The translations under genes were made by a program, and so were the position numbers. Of a stretch of 64,000 bases of DNA, positions 35,954 to 44,033 are shown in pieces. The stretch lies in assembly GCF_009796285.1 (NCBI RefSeq), contig NZ_CP047020.1, forward strand, positions 4,588,001 through 4,652,000. Direction: 5' to 3'. This DNA comes from Streptomyces broussonetiae (GTDB lineage Bacteria > Actinomycetota > Actinomycetes > Streptomycetales > Streptomycetaceae). The notes under the pieces were generated by a model. That model was given only the letters and a program-made list of their open reading frames with translations, searched no databases and had not been told where the DNA came from. Position 1 is the first letter of the stretch; every line of letters starts with the position of its first letter.

Positions 35954-36563
35954 CGCCGTCCCTCAGCCCCGGAAGGCCCTCCGCCAGCCGGCGAAAGGCC
36001 CGCTCGGCCGCCCGCACGGCATCCGGCGCCACCTCCCCGACCGGTTCCCCGGCCTCGATCCGCCGGAAGTTCTCCATGGCGAGGATCCGCTGGACGGCGA
36101 TGATCTGGCCGGCCGCCAGCCGCGCGTCCAGGTCCCCGCCGAGCGCCTCGGCGAGCGCCGCCTCCGACCGCTCCTGGTGCCGGTACGCCCGCGCCACCAG
36201 GGACGGGGTGCCGTAGAGCAGGGCGTGGAAGGCGAGCACCTGCGGGTGGCCGTTCAGGCCCGTGACCGGATCGCGGCGCTCCAGCCCGGCGAGGAAGTGC
36301 CGGCGCAGCGCGTCCACCGGGTCGGCCGCACCGGCGACCACCCGCGCGGCCTCCGTCTCGTGGTCCGTGATCCGGTGCAGGACCAGGTCCTCCTTGGCCG
36401 GGAAGTACCTGAAGAGGGTCGGCTTGGAGATCCCGGCCGCCGCCGCGACCTCCGCCACGGGCACCGCGTCGAAGCCCCGCTCCAGGAACAGCCGCACGGC
36501 GATGTCCGACACGTCCTGGTACATCCGCTGCTTCTTGCGCTCACGCAGGCCCATCTCACCCAT
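35949..36563 (-). CDS. TetR-family transcriptional regulator
   Basis: A 204-residue regulator. The HTH is VPVAEVAAAAGISKPTLFRYF at about residues 35-56; the C-terminal part is the ligand domain. It is typical of repressors of efflux or resistance genes, but the gene just downstream is only a helicase remnant, so its original target may be gone. The ATG at 36563 is used; another ATG in frame at 36554 is possible. Confidence 0.9.
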   Translation of the reverse strand: MGEMGLRERKKQRMYQDVSDIAVRLFLERGFDAVPVAEVAAAAGISKPTLFRYFPAKEDLVLHRITDHETEAARVVAGAADPVDALRRHFLAGLERRDPVTGLNGHPQVLAFHALLYGTPSLVARAYRHQERSEAALAEALGGDLDARLAAGQIIAVQRILAMENFRRIEAGEPVGEVAPDAVRAAERAFRRLAEGLPGLRDGE

Positions 36564-36633
36564 GGGGCCGAGCCTACGCAAGGCGCGCGACGGCCCGCGG
36601 TACGGCGTCGTGGCACCGCCCGGCGAGCCAGGT

Positions 36634-36744
36634 CCTGCCGTCGAACTCCCGCTGTCCGCCCGGAGGGCGGGCCTCGCGGCGTCAGGTGCGTGCGGCGAGA
36701 GGGCGTGCATGGCGTCGCCGGGCAGGCGGGAGTTCGACGACAGG
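36634..36744. repeat. 19-bp inverted repeat with a 73-bp loop
   Basis: Arms 36634-36652 and 36726-36744 pair with a single mismatch (cctgccgtcgaactcccgc against its complement). The element fills most of the gap between the TetR start and the HAD stop. It could be a long terminator, or a small palindromic mobile repeat; no target-site duplication is seen. Confidence 0.5.
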
Positions 36745-36745
36745 G

Positions 36746-37492
36746 CTAGCGCAGCGGCCCCGCCCGCAGGGCCCGCAGCAGAGGCTGCAGTGAGCACACC
36801 ACCGGACCGGCGCCCGCCGCGCGCAGAACCCTCCACCCGGCCTCGTTGCGTGCGTGGCCGAGAAACGGGACGCCCGCCCGACGGGCCGCGGTGATGTCGC
36901 GGGCCGCACCGCCGATCATCAGGGCGGCCGAGGGCTCGGCACCCATCGCGCCGAGGGCACGCGAGAGGCGGTGCGGGTCCGGCTCGGGATGGTGCAGATC
37001 CTCGGTGCGGCCGTACAGACGAGAACCGAAGCAACCGAGGAGGCCGCGGGTCTCGAGGTAGGAACGGACCACGCGGGGCGAGGCGTCGGTGATGACGGCC
37101 TGCCGGGCGCCGACGGCCGTCCAGGTGCGGATCAGCGGGTCGGCGTACGCGGTGGGCAGGGCGGAGCGGGCGGCCCGCAGTTCCTCCTGGGTGAGGCGCT
37201 CCTCCAGCGCGGTGACGAGGTCGCCGTCCGGGTGGCGGCGGCCCACCGCGCGCAGCACGGTCTGCGGGTCCGGGGTCTCGCGTTCGGTGTCGGTGAGCAG
37301 CCCGTGCAGGCCCTGCCGCTCCAGCCACTCCACAAGGCCGGCCGCCACCTGCTCCGCCCGGCGCCCGGCGAACAGCCGGCAGATCGGCCCGTCGAAGTCC
37401 CACAGCACGAAGCGGGCAGGTGTGATCAGTTCCCGAAGCTTTTCGATCTCGTTCGCGTCAGACGCCGCATCAGAAGTCGCATCAGAAGTCAC
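36746..37492 (-). CDS. HAD-family hydrolase (phosphatase-like)
   Basis: A 248-residue haloacid dehalogenase-like phosphatase: motif I WDFDGPICRLF, motif II AVITDASP, and PEPDPHRLSRAL with MIGGAARDITAARRAGVPFLG as motifs III-IV. The usual substrate class is a sugar or nucleotide phosphate; none can be named. GTG start at 37492 overlaps a preceding TAG (TAGTG), so it was coupled to an upstream gene of which only a tail remains. Its first residues are a short TSDA repeat. Confidence 0.85.
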   Translation of the reverse strand: MTSDATSDAASDANEIEKLRELITPARFVLWDFDGPICRLFAGRRAEQVAAGLVEWLERQGLHGLLTDTERETPDPQTVLRAVGRRHPDGDLVTALEERLTQEELRAARSALPTAYADPLIRTWTAVGARQAVITDASPRVVRSYLETRGLLGCFGSRLYGRTEDLHHPEPDPHRLSRALGAMGAEPSAALMIGGAARDITAARRAGVPFLGHARNEAGWRVLRAAGAGPVVCSLQPLLRALRAGPLR

Positions 37493-37635
37493 TAGGAGAG
37501 TGTCGGGCCCGTCGTGACGGTTTCCCAGAGGGCATCGAACCACTTCTGCGACTGCTCCACGAACGCCGCGTCCCGCCGCCCGTCCCGCCGCAACTCCGTG
37601 TCATCTCGCGAGAGTTGCCCGACAGGCGGTTACAG
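37492..37635 (-). pseudogene. C-terminal tail of a lost gene upstream of the HAD gene
   Basis: A frame of about 48 codons, RDDTELRRDGRRDAAFVEQ and QKWFDALWETVTTGP, ends at a TAG that overlaps the HAD start. It has a protein-like composition but no start codon, and a TAA blocks it upstream. It looks like the end of a deleted coupled gene, possibly a regulator; the family is not identified. Confidence 0.45.
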
Positions 37636-37684
37636 ATCACTTCCAGGCCGGGAGAACACTTCCAGGCCGGGAGAAGGGGAGCGG

Positions 37685-38935
37685 TCAGAAGAGGTCCGGG
37701 CACCACGGGTGCCCGGGCGAGCGGAACAGGGCGTCGGCCTTCCGGGCGGCGCCCTCGCGCTCCTCCTGCACCCGGCCCAGCGCCACGAGCCGCGTCAGCG
37801 ACTCCCCGCCGAGCCACACGGTGCCCAACTCCCCGATGCCGAGGGTGAGATCGGCACTCCCGGTGGTCGGCGTGCAGGACGCGCCCTGCGCCGAGGCCTC
37901 CAGCCGGAACCGGCCCCCGCCGTATCCTCCCTGCCGGTCGACGACCTCGAGGACCGTCGTGCCGGACGTCTCGTACGTCCGCGCCTCCAGGGCCCGTACG
38001 ACGTCCAGGATCCGCAGCCACAGCCAGTCCGAGTGCTCGGTGATCCGGGCCGCCCGCGGGTCGGGCAGGAACTGGGGCAGCAGGTCGTCGGGGGCGCGCC
38101 CGTCGCTGGTCACCTTGGTCACCCAGTCGATCGAGCACAGGTAGTGCCACAGGGCGCGCTCGGCCGCCGGGGTGGTGGCGAGCAGCCAGTCCACGGCGAT
38201 GGTGTGCTCCGGCTGGTTGCCCTGCCACAGGTGCTCGGCGCGGTACGACACCAGGCCCTGTGTCTCGCCGGAGGCGGAGCGGTGGACGGCGAGGTACGGC
38301 TCGGTCCAGTTCGGGCCGGAGCGCAGGAGGCCGGTCGCCGTGTCCCACCACGCCGGGACGCGGCTGACCGCGCCGGGCCGGCCGGCCCGGAACCGCTCAT
38401 GCAGCTCGGGCCCCAGCTTGCGCACCTCGGCGCCGTCCACCAGGCTGATCCGGCCGCCGCCCGCGCAACCGGTCCGGCGTGGGTCGAGGCCCGCCCGGGA
38501 CACCTCGACGGTCCACTGGGACGCCCAGGTCGCGGGGCCGAAGCCGTAGCGGCCGTAGATCGGGTACTCGGCGGCGATCAGCGTGGCGACGACGTCGCCG
38601 CGCTCCTTCGCCTCCGCAAGGTCGCGCCCCAGCATGCGGGTGAGCAGTCCCTGACGGCGGTGGGTGGGGCTGACGGTGACGGCGGAGACGGCGTCCGCGG
38701 GGACGAACGCGCCGCCGACCGCGGTGAGTTCCTGCGGGAAGGAGCGCAGGGTCGCCACGCACCGGTCGCCGTCGAAGGCGCCGAGCAGCCGGGACGCCCC
38801 CTCGGCGTCCGTCCGGCGGTTCCTCTCCACCTGGTCCGTGCCCGGGGTGGGCGGGCTCAGGAAGCCGGTGTTCACGGCCCGCAGCCAGTTCTCGTACTCG
38901 GACCCGCCCACGGTGCGTATGTCCAGCGCGCTCAT
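37685..38935 (-). CDS. Eis-type GNAT acetyltransferase
   Basis: The 416-residue protein follows the enhanced intracellular survival (Eis) layout: an N-terminal GNAT domain with acetyl-CoA loop VTVSPTHRRQGLLTRMLG and YPIYGRYGFGPAT, a second degenerate GNAT domain and a C-terminal sterol-carrier-like domain (GGYGGGRFRLEAS). Eis proteins acetylate aminoglycosides or other amines. The specific substrate here is unknown. The carboxy terminus ends in HPWCPDLF, as usual for the active-site contribution. Confidence 0.9.
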   Translation of the reverse strand: MSALDIRTVGGSEYENWLRAVNTGFLSPPTPGTDQVERNRRTDAEGASRLLGAFDGDRCVATLRSFPQELTAVGGAFVPADAVSAVTVSPTHRRQGLLTRMLGRDLAEAKERGDVVATLIAAEYPIYGRYGFGPATWASQWTVEVSRAGLDPRRTGCAGGGRISLVDGAEVRKLGPELHERFRAGRPGAVSRVPAWWDTATGLLRSGPNWTEPYLAVHRSASGETQGLVSYRAEHLWQGNQPEHTIAVDWLLATTPAAERALWHYLCSIDWVTKVTSDGRAPDDLLPQFLPDPRAARITEHSDWLWLRILDVVRALEARTYETSGTTVLEVVDRQGGYGGGRFRLEASAQGASCTPTTGSADLTLGIGELGTVWLGGESLTRLVALGRVQEEREGAARKADALFRSPGHPWCPDLF

Positions 38936-38985
38936 CACCTCACGATAGGCACCAGCCGTCCCGGATGTCGCCCCGATTTCCGCGC

Positions 38986-39600
38986 TCAGGTCAGCAGGTC
39001 GTCCACCTGGGCCTCGCCCACCCGGTACCGGCGCGCGATCTCCCCGCTGCACTCGTCGGTGGTCTGCTGCAGGCGCTGCCGTCGCCGCGAGACCTCCTGC
39101 TCGTACCGGACCAACCGGCCCATCGCGCTGGTCAGTTCGAGGTCCGTGCGGGCCACGAGGTCGCTCAGCTCGACCTCGCCCAGCATCTCGGCGGCCAGCT
39201 GCCGGTACTCCTCGTTGTGCGGGGTGCCGAGCGTGACATGACGGGCCGAGGAGCGGTGCCGGGCCGGGGCGTCCTTGAGGATCTCCGGGAGCCGGTCGAC
39301 CACGGAGCCGTCCGCGGGCGCCGGCAGGGAGGCCCGGCCGCGCCGGCACAGCTCCGCGCTCAGGATGTCGATCCGGCCCTGCAACAGCCGCCGCACATAG
39401 CTGAGGTCCGCCTCGTCGCGCTGGGAGTCCCGGCGCAGGGTGCGCAGTTCGGGCAGACTGAGCCGGGCCAGGTCGTGCTCGCGGGGCCCTGCGGCGAGCG
39501 CGGGAACCGGGATGCCGTCGGCACGCTGAACGGGCGGCCGGTACGGCATCTCCGGCAGCCCCTGCGTCCCCAGCCGCCCGCTGGTACTCGGTGTGCTCAT
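38986..39600 (-). CDS. rsiG: RsiG, c-di-GMP-dependent anti-sigma factor
   Basis: RsiG binds and holds the sporulation sigma factor WhiG when loaded with c-di-GMP, delaying sporulation. The 204-residue helical protein has both copies of the E(x)3S(x)2R(x)3Q(x)3D ligand signature, one in each helix of the coiled coil: E63-S67-R70-Q74-D78 and E167-S171-R174-Q178-D182. Length and motifs match the Streptomyces family. It lies 50 bp upstream of the acetyltransferase gene on the same strand; whiG is not in the window. Confidence 0.94.
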   Translation of the reverse strand: MSTPSTSGRLGTQGLPEMPYRPPVQRADGIPVPALAAGPREHDLARLSLPELRTLRRDSQRDEADLSYVRRLLQGRIDILSAELCRRGRASLPAPADGSVVDRLPEILKDAPARHRSSARHVTLGTPHNEEYRQLAAEMLGEVELSDLVARTDLELTSAMGRLVRYEQEVSRRRQRLQQTTDECSGEIARRYRVGEAQVDDLLT

Positions 39601-39759
39601 GTGCTTGTGACCGTCCCCTCGACCGGCGTGTGGAAGCATCGTGCCACCCCAACCGACCCCTATGTGACCGTGTGCCCCCGAACGGCCCCAGATGGGGGGT
39701 AAGGGATCGATAATGGACCCCCTGTGAGCGCGCGCGGGGCACCCGGCATGATGGTCCGC

Positions 39760-40185
39760 ATGCGAGCGGTGGTGCAGCGGGTGGACGGTGCGAGTGTCGT
39801 CGTGGACGGCGAGACGGTGGGCGCGATCGAGGGCGAGGGACTGTGTGTCCTCGTCGGGGTGACCCATGAGGACACCAAGGAGAAGGCGGCGCAGCTGGCC
39901 CGCAAGCTGTGGTCGATCCGGATGCTGCAGGACGAGCGGTCGTGCAGCGACGTCGATGCCCCGCTGCTGGTCATCAGCCAGTTCACGCTCTACGGCGACG
40001 CACGCAAGGGCCGCCGCCCGACGTGGAACGCGGCGGCCCCGGGCGATGTGGCCGAGCCGCTGGTGGACGAGGTGGTGGCTCAGCTGCGGGCGCTGGGCGC
40101 GACGGTGGCCACGGGCCGCTTCGGCGCGCAGATGCGGGTGTCCCTGACGAACGACGGCCCGTTCACGGTGCTGCTGGAGATGTAG
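39760..40185 (+). CDS. dtd: D-aminoacyl-tRNA deacylase
   Basis: Removes D-amino acids misloaded on tRNAs. The 141-residue protein has MRAVVQRVDGASVVVDG, the catalytic-fold SQFTLYGDARKGRRPTW and the cross-subunit Gly-cisPro-like LTNDGPFTVLLEM. The ATG at 39760 is the start used by the family; in-frame codons upstream (39748, 39751) have no better ribosome site. A hairpin overlaps its stop. Confidence 0.95.
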   Translation: MRAVVQRVDGASVVVDGETVGAIEGEGLCVLVGVTHEDTKEKAAQLARKLWSIRMLQDERSCSDVDAPLLVISQFTLYGDARKGRRPTWNAAAPGDVAEPLVDEVVAQLRALGATVATGRFGAQMRVSLTNDGPFTVLLEM

Positions 40186-40208
40186 CGCCCCGAGCCCCCG
40201 AGGGGCGC
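40185..40208 (+). terminator. terminator hairpin at the end of dtd
   Basis: Arms gcgcccc (40185-40191) and ggggcgc (40202-40208) around a 10-base loop, beginning at the last base of the dtd stop codon. Confidence 0.5.
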
Positions 40209-40291
40209 GGGGCCGTATCCGCGGGGCCCTTTCGATGTGCGGCCCCGCCGCGTGGGCGCGACCGGCCCACCACCCACCCGCAGTCGCAGGG

Positions 40292-41257
40292 CTACGGCTC
40301 GACCACGACCTCCTGCGCCGCCGCCGTCGCTCCGGCCAGCAGCCGCGCGTCGACGGGCACGTTCCGCTTCACCAGCGCAAGAGCCACCGGCCCCAGCTCG
40401 TAATGGCGCGCGGAGGTCGTCACGAAGCCGACCTTGCGCCCGTCGGGACCGTCGTCCGCGAGGCGGATCTCGGTGCCCGGCACCGGCAGATGGACCTCGC
40501 TGCCGTCCAGGTGGAGGAAGACCAGCCGGCGCGGCGGCTTGCCCAGGTTCTGCACGCGGGCGACGGTCTCCTGACCCCGGTAGCAGCCCTTCTGCAGATG
40601 CACCGCGGTGCCGATCCAGCCCAGCTCGTGCGGGATGGTCCGGTGGTCGGTCTCGAAGCCGACCCGGGGCCGGTGGTGCTCGACGCGCAGCGCCTCGTGG
40701 GCGAGGAGCCCGGCGGCGGGCCCGTGTGTGTCGGCGAAGGACTCCAGGTCCTCGCGCGGCAGGAACAGATCACGCCCGTACGGGGTCTCCCGTACGACGA
40801 CCCCGTCCGGCACGTCGGCGATCGAACCGGCGGGCAGCTGGACGACCGCGAAGTCCGCGGTGCGGTCGGCGGCCTCGACCCGGTAGAAGAACTTCATCGA
40901 CTCCAGGTAGGCGAGGAGCGCGTCCTGCGTACCGGGCTCCACGTGTGCCCAGACGGTCGTGCCGTCGTCGACCAGATACAGCGCGTGCTCGATGTGCCCG
41001 TGCGCGGAGAGGATCAGGGCCTCGGTGGCCTCGCCGGCCGGCAGGTCGCTGACGTGCTGGGTGAGCAGCAGGTGCAGCCAGCTCAGCCGGTCCTCGCCGG
41101 AGACGGTGACGACACCGCGGTGGGACAGGTCGACGAATCCGTTGCCGTCGGCGAGGGCGCGCTGTTCGCGGAACAGATCGCCGTAGTGGGCGGCGACACC
41201 TTCGTCCACGCCCTCGGCGGGGACGGCGCCGGGCAGGGACAGCAGAGGACTCTTCAT
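40292..41257 (-). CDS. ygfZ: folate-binding YgfZ-like protein
   Basis: A 321-residue paralogue of aminomethyltransferase that supports iron-sulfur cluster assembly. The YgfZ signature KGCYRGQETVARV with its reactive cysteine is present, preceded by RVGFETDHRTIPHELGW. The N-terminal part (FVDLSHRGVVTVSGEDRLSWLH) matches the GcvT fold. It is divergent from dtd's direction and next to nur on the same strand; the two start/stop regions are 10 bp apart. Confidence 0.93.
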   Translation of the reverse strand: MKSPLLSLPGAVPAEGVDEGVAAHYGDLFREQRALADGNGFVDLSHRGVVTVSGEDRLSWLHLLLTQHVSDLPAGEATEALILSAHGHIEHALYLVDDGTTVWAHVEPGTQDALLAYLESMKFFYRVEAADRTADFAVVQLPAGSIADVPDGVVVRETPYGRDLFLPREDLESFADTHGPAAGLLAHEALRVEHHRPRVGFETDHRTIPHELGWIGTAVHLQKGCYRGQETVARVQNLGKPPRRLVFLHLDGSEVHLPVPGTEIRLADDGPDGRKVGFVTTSARHYELGPVALALVKRNVPVDARLLAGATAAAQEVVVEP

Positions 41258-41267
41258 ACGGGCCAGC

Positions 41268-41705
41268 CTACGACGCGGTAGTTGAACTCTTCAGCGAACA
41301 GTCCTTGCAGCGGCCGAAGATCGCGAAGTGCTTCATGTCGGTGTCGAAGCCGAACTGCGCGCGCAGCTTCGCCGTGAACTCGGCGGCGACCGCCACATCG
41401 GCCTCGATCACGCTCTCGCAGTCCCGGCACACCAGGTGCAGATGGTGGTGGCGGTCGGCGAGGTGGTAGGTGGGCGCACCGTGCCCGAGGTGGGCGTGGC
41501 TGACCAGGCCCAGTTCCTCCAGCAGCTCGAGCGTCCGGTAGACCGTGGAGATGTTGACCCCCGACGCCGTCTTCTTCACTTCCGTGAGGATGTCGTCGGG
41601 GGTCGCGTGTTCAAGGGTGTCCACGGCTTCGAGCACAAGCTGCCGCTGCGGCGTCAGCCGGTAGCCGCGCTGCCTGAGGTCACTCTTCCAGTCGGTGCTC
41701 ACCAC
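41268..41705 (-). CDS. nur: nickel-responsive Fur-family regulator Nur
   Basis: Represses nickel uptake and the iron superoxide dismutase gene when nickel is bound. The 145-residue protein matches Nur residue for residue at the metal sites: H70, H72 and H126 of the nickel site, and H33, H86, H88 and H90 of the second site. C93/C96 and the C-terminal CKDC pair are also present. The HTH contains ISTVYRTLELLEELGLV. The GTG at 41705 gives the 145-residue form known from S. coelicolor; GTG at 41702 is also possible. Confidence 0.93.
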   Translation of the reverse strand: MVSTDWKSDLRQRGYRLTPQRQLVLEAVDTLEHATPDDILTEVKKTASGVNISTVYRTLELLEELGLVSHAHLGHGAPTYHLADRHHHLHLVCRDCESVIEADVAVAAEFTAKLRAQFGFDTDMKHFAIFGRCKDCSLKSSTTAS

Positions 41706-41733
41706 ACCGGAAAGTCTAGGGCGGCCGGGCCGT

Positions 41734-42588
41734 TCATGACATCGTCCGCCCCACCCAGCCGCCGGTGAGGGCCTGCACGGCGGCCCCGTCGAGGTCGGCG
41801 AGCTTGGTGTGCACGAAGTCACGGGCCCACTCGGAGGTCTGCACCCGCAGCGGCGGCTCGTCGGCGCTCAGGGCGGCGACGATCGGCGCGGCGGCCTCGG
41901 CCGGGCTCTGCGCGCCGGTGAAGGAGGTCCGGGTGCGCTCGATGTACGACTGCAACGCGGGCGCGTACGGGCCGGCGGCGGCCAGCATCGCCGGGACGTC
42001 CAGGCCGACGTTGGCCACGAACTCGCTCGCGACCGCGCCCGGCTCGATGACGGTGACGGACACACCGACGGTGGCGGCCACCGGGGCGAGTGACTCCATG
42101 AAGCCCTCGACGGCGAACTTGGCCGCGCAGTACGCCTCGTTGAAGGGCTGGCCGACGACGCCGCCGACGCTGGTGACGGTGATCAGCCGCCCGCCGCGGG
42201 CGCGCAGGTGCGGCAGCGCGGCCCGGGTGACCTGGACGACCCCGAAGAAGTTGACCTCCATCACGGCCCGGACGTCGTCCACCGTGCCCTGCTCGATCGT
42301 GCCGACGTGCCCGGCGCCGGCGTTGTTGACCACCGCGTCGAGCCGCCCGTGCTCGGCGACGACCTCGTCCAGGCAGGCGGCGATCGAGTCCGGGTCCACG
42401 ACATCCAGCCGCTTGACCTGCACCCGCTCCCCCACCCCCGCCTCGGTGGCGGCCTTCCGCAGCGCCTCGGACCTGCCCGGGTCCCGCAGGGTGGCCACGA
42501 CCTGCCACCCGGCCCGGGCGGCGGCCACGGCGGCGGCCAGGCCGATACCCGAGGAGGTCCCGGTGATCACGACGGTCTTGTCACTCAT
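41734..42588 (-). CDS. short-chain dehydrogenase/reductase
   Basis: A 284-residue classical SDR. The nucleotide-binding motif is TGTSSGIG near the N-terminus, VVNNAGAGHVGT follows, then the catalytic Ser in ITVTSVGG and YxxxK in EAYCAAKFA. The substrate is unknown. It is divergent from a MarR regulator with two matched palindromes between the genes, so it is very likely under that repressor. Confidence 0.92.
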   Translation of the reverse strand: MSDKTVVITGTSSGIGLAAAVAAARAGWQVVATLRDPGRSEALRKAATEAGVGERVQVKRLDVVDPDSIAACLDEVVAEHGRLDAVVNNAGAGHVGTIEQGTVDDVRAVMEVNFFGVVQVTRAALPHLRARGGRLITVTSVGGVVGQPFNEAYCAAKFAVEGFMESLAPVAATVGVSVTVIEPGAVASEFVANVGLDVPAMLAAAGPYAPALQSYIERTRTSFTGAQSPAEAAAPIVAALSADEPPLRVQTSEWARDFVHTKLADLDGAAVQALTGGWVGRTMS

Positions 42589-42617
42589 GGCTGAGCCTGT
42601 CCTCTCCCGGCAATTTC

Positions 42618-42665
42618 TGTGCGTGTACACACACCATACATGGATTGCGTGCGTGCACACACAAC
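42618..42665. promoter_or_regulatory. two MarR-type operators, 30 bp apart
   Basis: Palindrome-like sites tgtgcgtgtacacacac (42618-42634) and ttgcgtgcgtgcacacacaa (42646-42665) have their dyad centres at 42626.5 and 42656.5, three helical turns apart. They lie in the 97-bp spacer between the divergent SDR and MarR genes. Confidence 0.7.
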
Positions 42666-42685
42666 CAGCCGACTAAACTGCCCCC

Positions 42686-43144
42686 ATGGACCGCGCCGAC
42701 CTCACCCTGGGCGAACTCGCCGCCCGCGACCACGCCTTCTACGGACTCGTCTGGGCCGGCACCACCCTCGCCGCACGCGTCGACCAGGCCCTGATGCGCG
42801 CGCACGACCTGCCGATGTCGTGGTTCGAGGTGATGCTCTGGCTGCACGGGCAGCGCGAACCGGTCGCCGCCTCCGACCTCGGCGCGAAGACACTGCTCAG
42901 CCGCAGCCAGGTCTCGCGGGTGATCAACGCGCTCCAGGGCAGGGGCCTGGTGACCCGGGCGGCCTCGCCCACCGACGCCCGGTCGGTCCACATCGCCCTC
43001 ACCGACGCCGGCCGCCGCGCCTTCGCCGAGGCCGACGCCACCCGCCGCGAGGCCCTGGCCGAGGTCTTCGACGACCGTCTCGACGAGCGGGACATCGCGG
43101 ACCTGGAGCGGGTGTGGGACAAACTCAAGCGAAGGCCCGCCTGA
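42686..43144 (+). CDS. MarR-family transcriptional regulator
   Basis: The 152-residue protein has a winged helix with VAASDLGAKTLLSRSQVSRVI and the beta wing LVTRAASPTDARSVHIALT, which carries the conserved D-x-R. MarR proteins dimerise through the flanking helices and release DNA on binding a small aromatic or oxidant. It faces the SDR, its probable target. A bidirectional hairpin overlaps its stop codon. Confidence 0.92.
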   Translation: MDRADLTLGELAARDHAFYGLVWAGTTLAARVDQALMRAHDLPMSWFEVMLWLHGQREPVAASDLGAKTLLSRSQVSRVINALQGRGLVTRAASPTDARSVHIALTDAGRRAFAEADATRREALAEVFDDRLDERDIADLERVWDKLKRRPA

Positions 43145-43199
43145 CGAGGCGGGCCTGTGGGCTCGTGGTGCAGGCGGGCGCCCGCGGGAAGCGGGCGCC
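43133..43199. terminator. two terminator hairpins between convergent genes
   Basis: Hairpin one has 10-bp perfect arms (43133-43142 and 43147-43156, loop gacg) and overlaps the MarR stop. Hairpin two has 9-bp perfect arms (43177-43185 and 43191-43199, loop gggaa) and abuts the stop of the minus-strand nitrobindin-like gene. Confidence 0.75.
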
Positions 43200-43774
43200 T
43201 ACTTGAAGAAGGCGATGCCGTCGTCCGGCATGTCGTCGGGCAGCGCCTTGGCCCAGCGCTCGACGTCCTCCGGGGTGACGACCTTCTTCAGGTGCGCCGA
43301 CATGTAGGGGCGCAGCTCGACCTCCGGGGTCTGCTTCTCGCCGACCCACATCAGGTCGCTCTTGACGTAGCCGTAGAGCCGCTTGCCCCCGGTGTACGGC
43401 TGCGAGGCGGCCGTCCGGGCGACGGCGTCCGTGACCAGGTCGATCTGGGGCTTCTTGTCGGCCAGCTCGCCGTACCAGATCTCGATGACACCGTCGTCGC
43501 GGGTCATCGTCACCTCGACCTTGCGGTCGGCGTCGATCCGCCAGAAGCCGGACTCCGACTCCAGCGGGCGGACCTTGTTGCCGTCCTGGTCCAGCACCCA
43601 GGAGTGCGAGCGGTACTCCAGGAAGTCCCGCCCGTCGTGGGTGAAGCTGACCTCCTGGCCGAAGTTGCACTTCTCCGAGCCGGGGAAGTCGTGCACGCCC
43701 GCACCGGCCCAGTTGCCGAGCAGGAAGGCGAGCGGGACAAGGTCCTTGTGCAGGTCGGACGGGATCTCGATCAT
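43199..43774 (-). CDS. nitrobindin-like heme-binding beta-barrel (FABP-family) protein
   Basis: A 191-residue protein of the THAP4/nitrobindin group. The conserved start LAFLLGNWAGAGVHDFP holds the GxWxGxG signature; YRSHSWVLD and SGFWRIDADRKVEVTM are barrel strands. Nitrobindins bind ferric heme and detoxify peroxynitrite; whether the heme-ligating histidine is the usual one cannot be checked without alignment. ATG at 43774. The gene follows a tiny membrane-protein gene on the same strand. Confidence 0.85.
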   Translation of the reverse strand: MIEIPSDLHKDLVPLAFLLGNWAGAGVHDFPGSEKCNFGQEVSFTHDGRDFLEYRSHSWVLDQDGNKVRPLESESGFWRIDADRKVEVTMTRDDGVIEIWYGELADKKPQIDLVTDAVARTAASQPYTGGKRLYGYVKSDLMWVGEKQTPEVELRPYMSAHLKKVVTPEDVERWAKALPDDMPDDGIAFFK

Positions 43775-43800
43775 GAGCGGAAAGCCTTCGTGGATATGAG

Positions 43801-43899
43801 TCAGCGCTGGCCCTGGTACAGCTTCTTCACGGTCAGACCGGCGAAGGCGAGCACGCCGACGCAGACCAGGACCAGCAGGGTTTCGAAGAAGATCTCCAC
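43801..43899 (-). CDS. 32-residue single-helix membrane microprotein
   Basis: GTG start with a strong AAGGAG site 5 bases upstream. The peptide reads VEIFFETLLVLVCVGVLAF and then GLTVKKLYQGQR: one transmembrane helix with a basic tail. It lies 26 bp upstream of the nitrobindin-like gene in the same direction, so it is likely cotranscribed. The strong ribosome site and clean membrane-peptide form argue that it is real. Confidence 0.65.
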   Translation of the reverse strand: MEIFFETLLVLVCVGVLAFAGLTVKKLYQGQR

Positions 43900-44033
43900 G
43901 GGTGCTCCTTGAGCGAGGGTGGGCATACGACAGAGCCGGGGCCCAGCTTACGCGGCCGGAGCCGGGCCCTCCTGATGAGGTGCGCTGTCCGGGGCCCACC
44001 CGGCGGCGGGCGCGCGCCGAGCGCCGCGACGGC

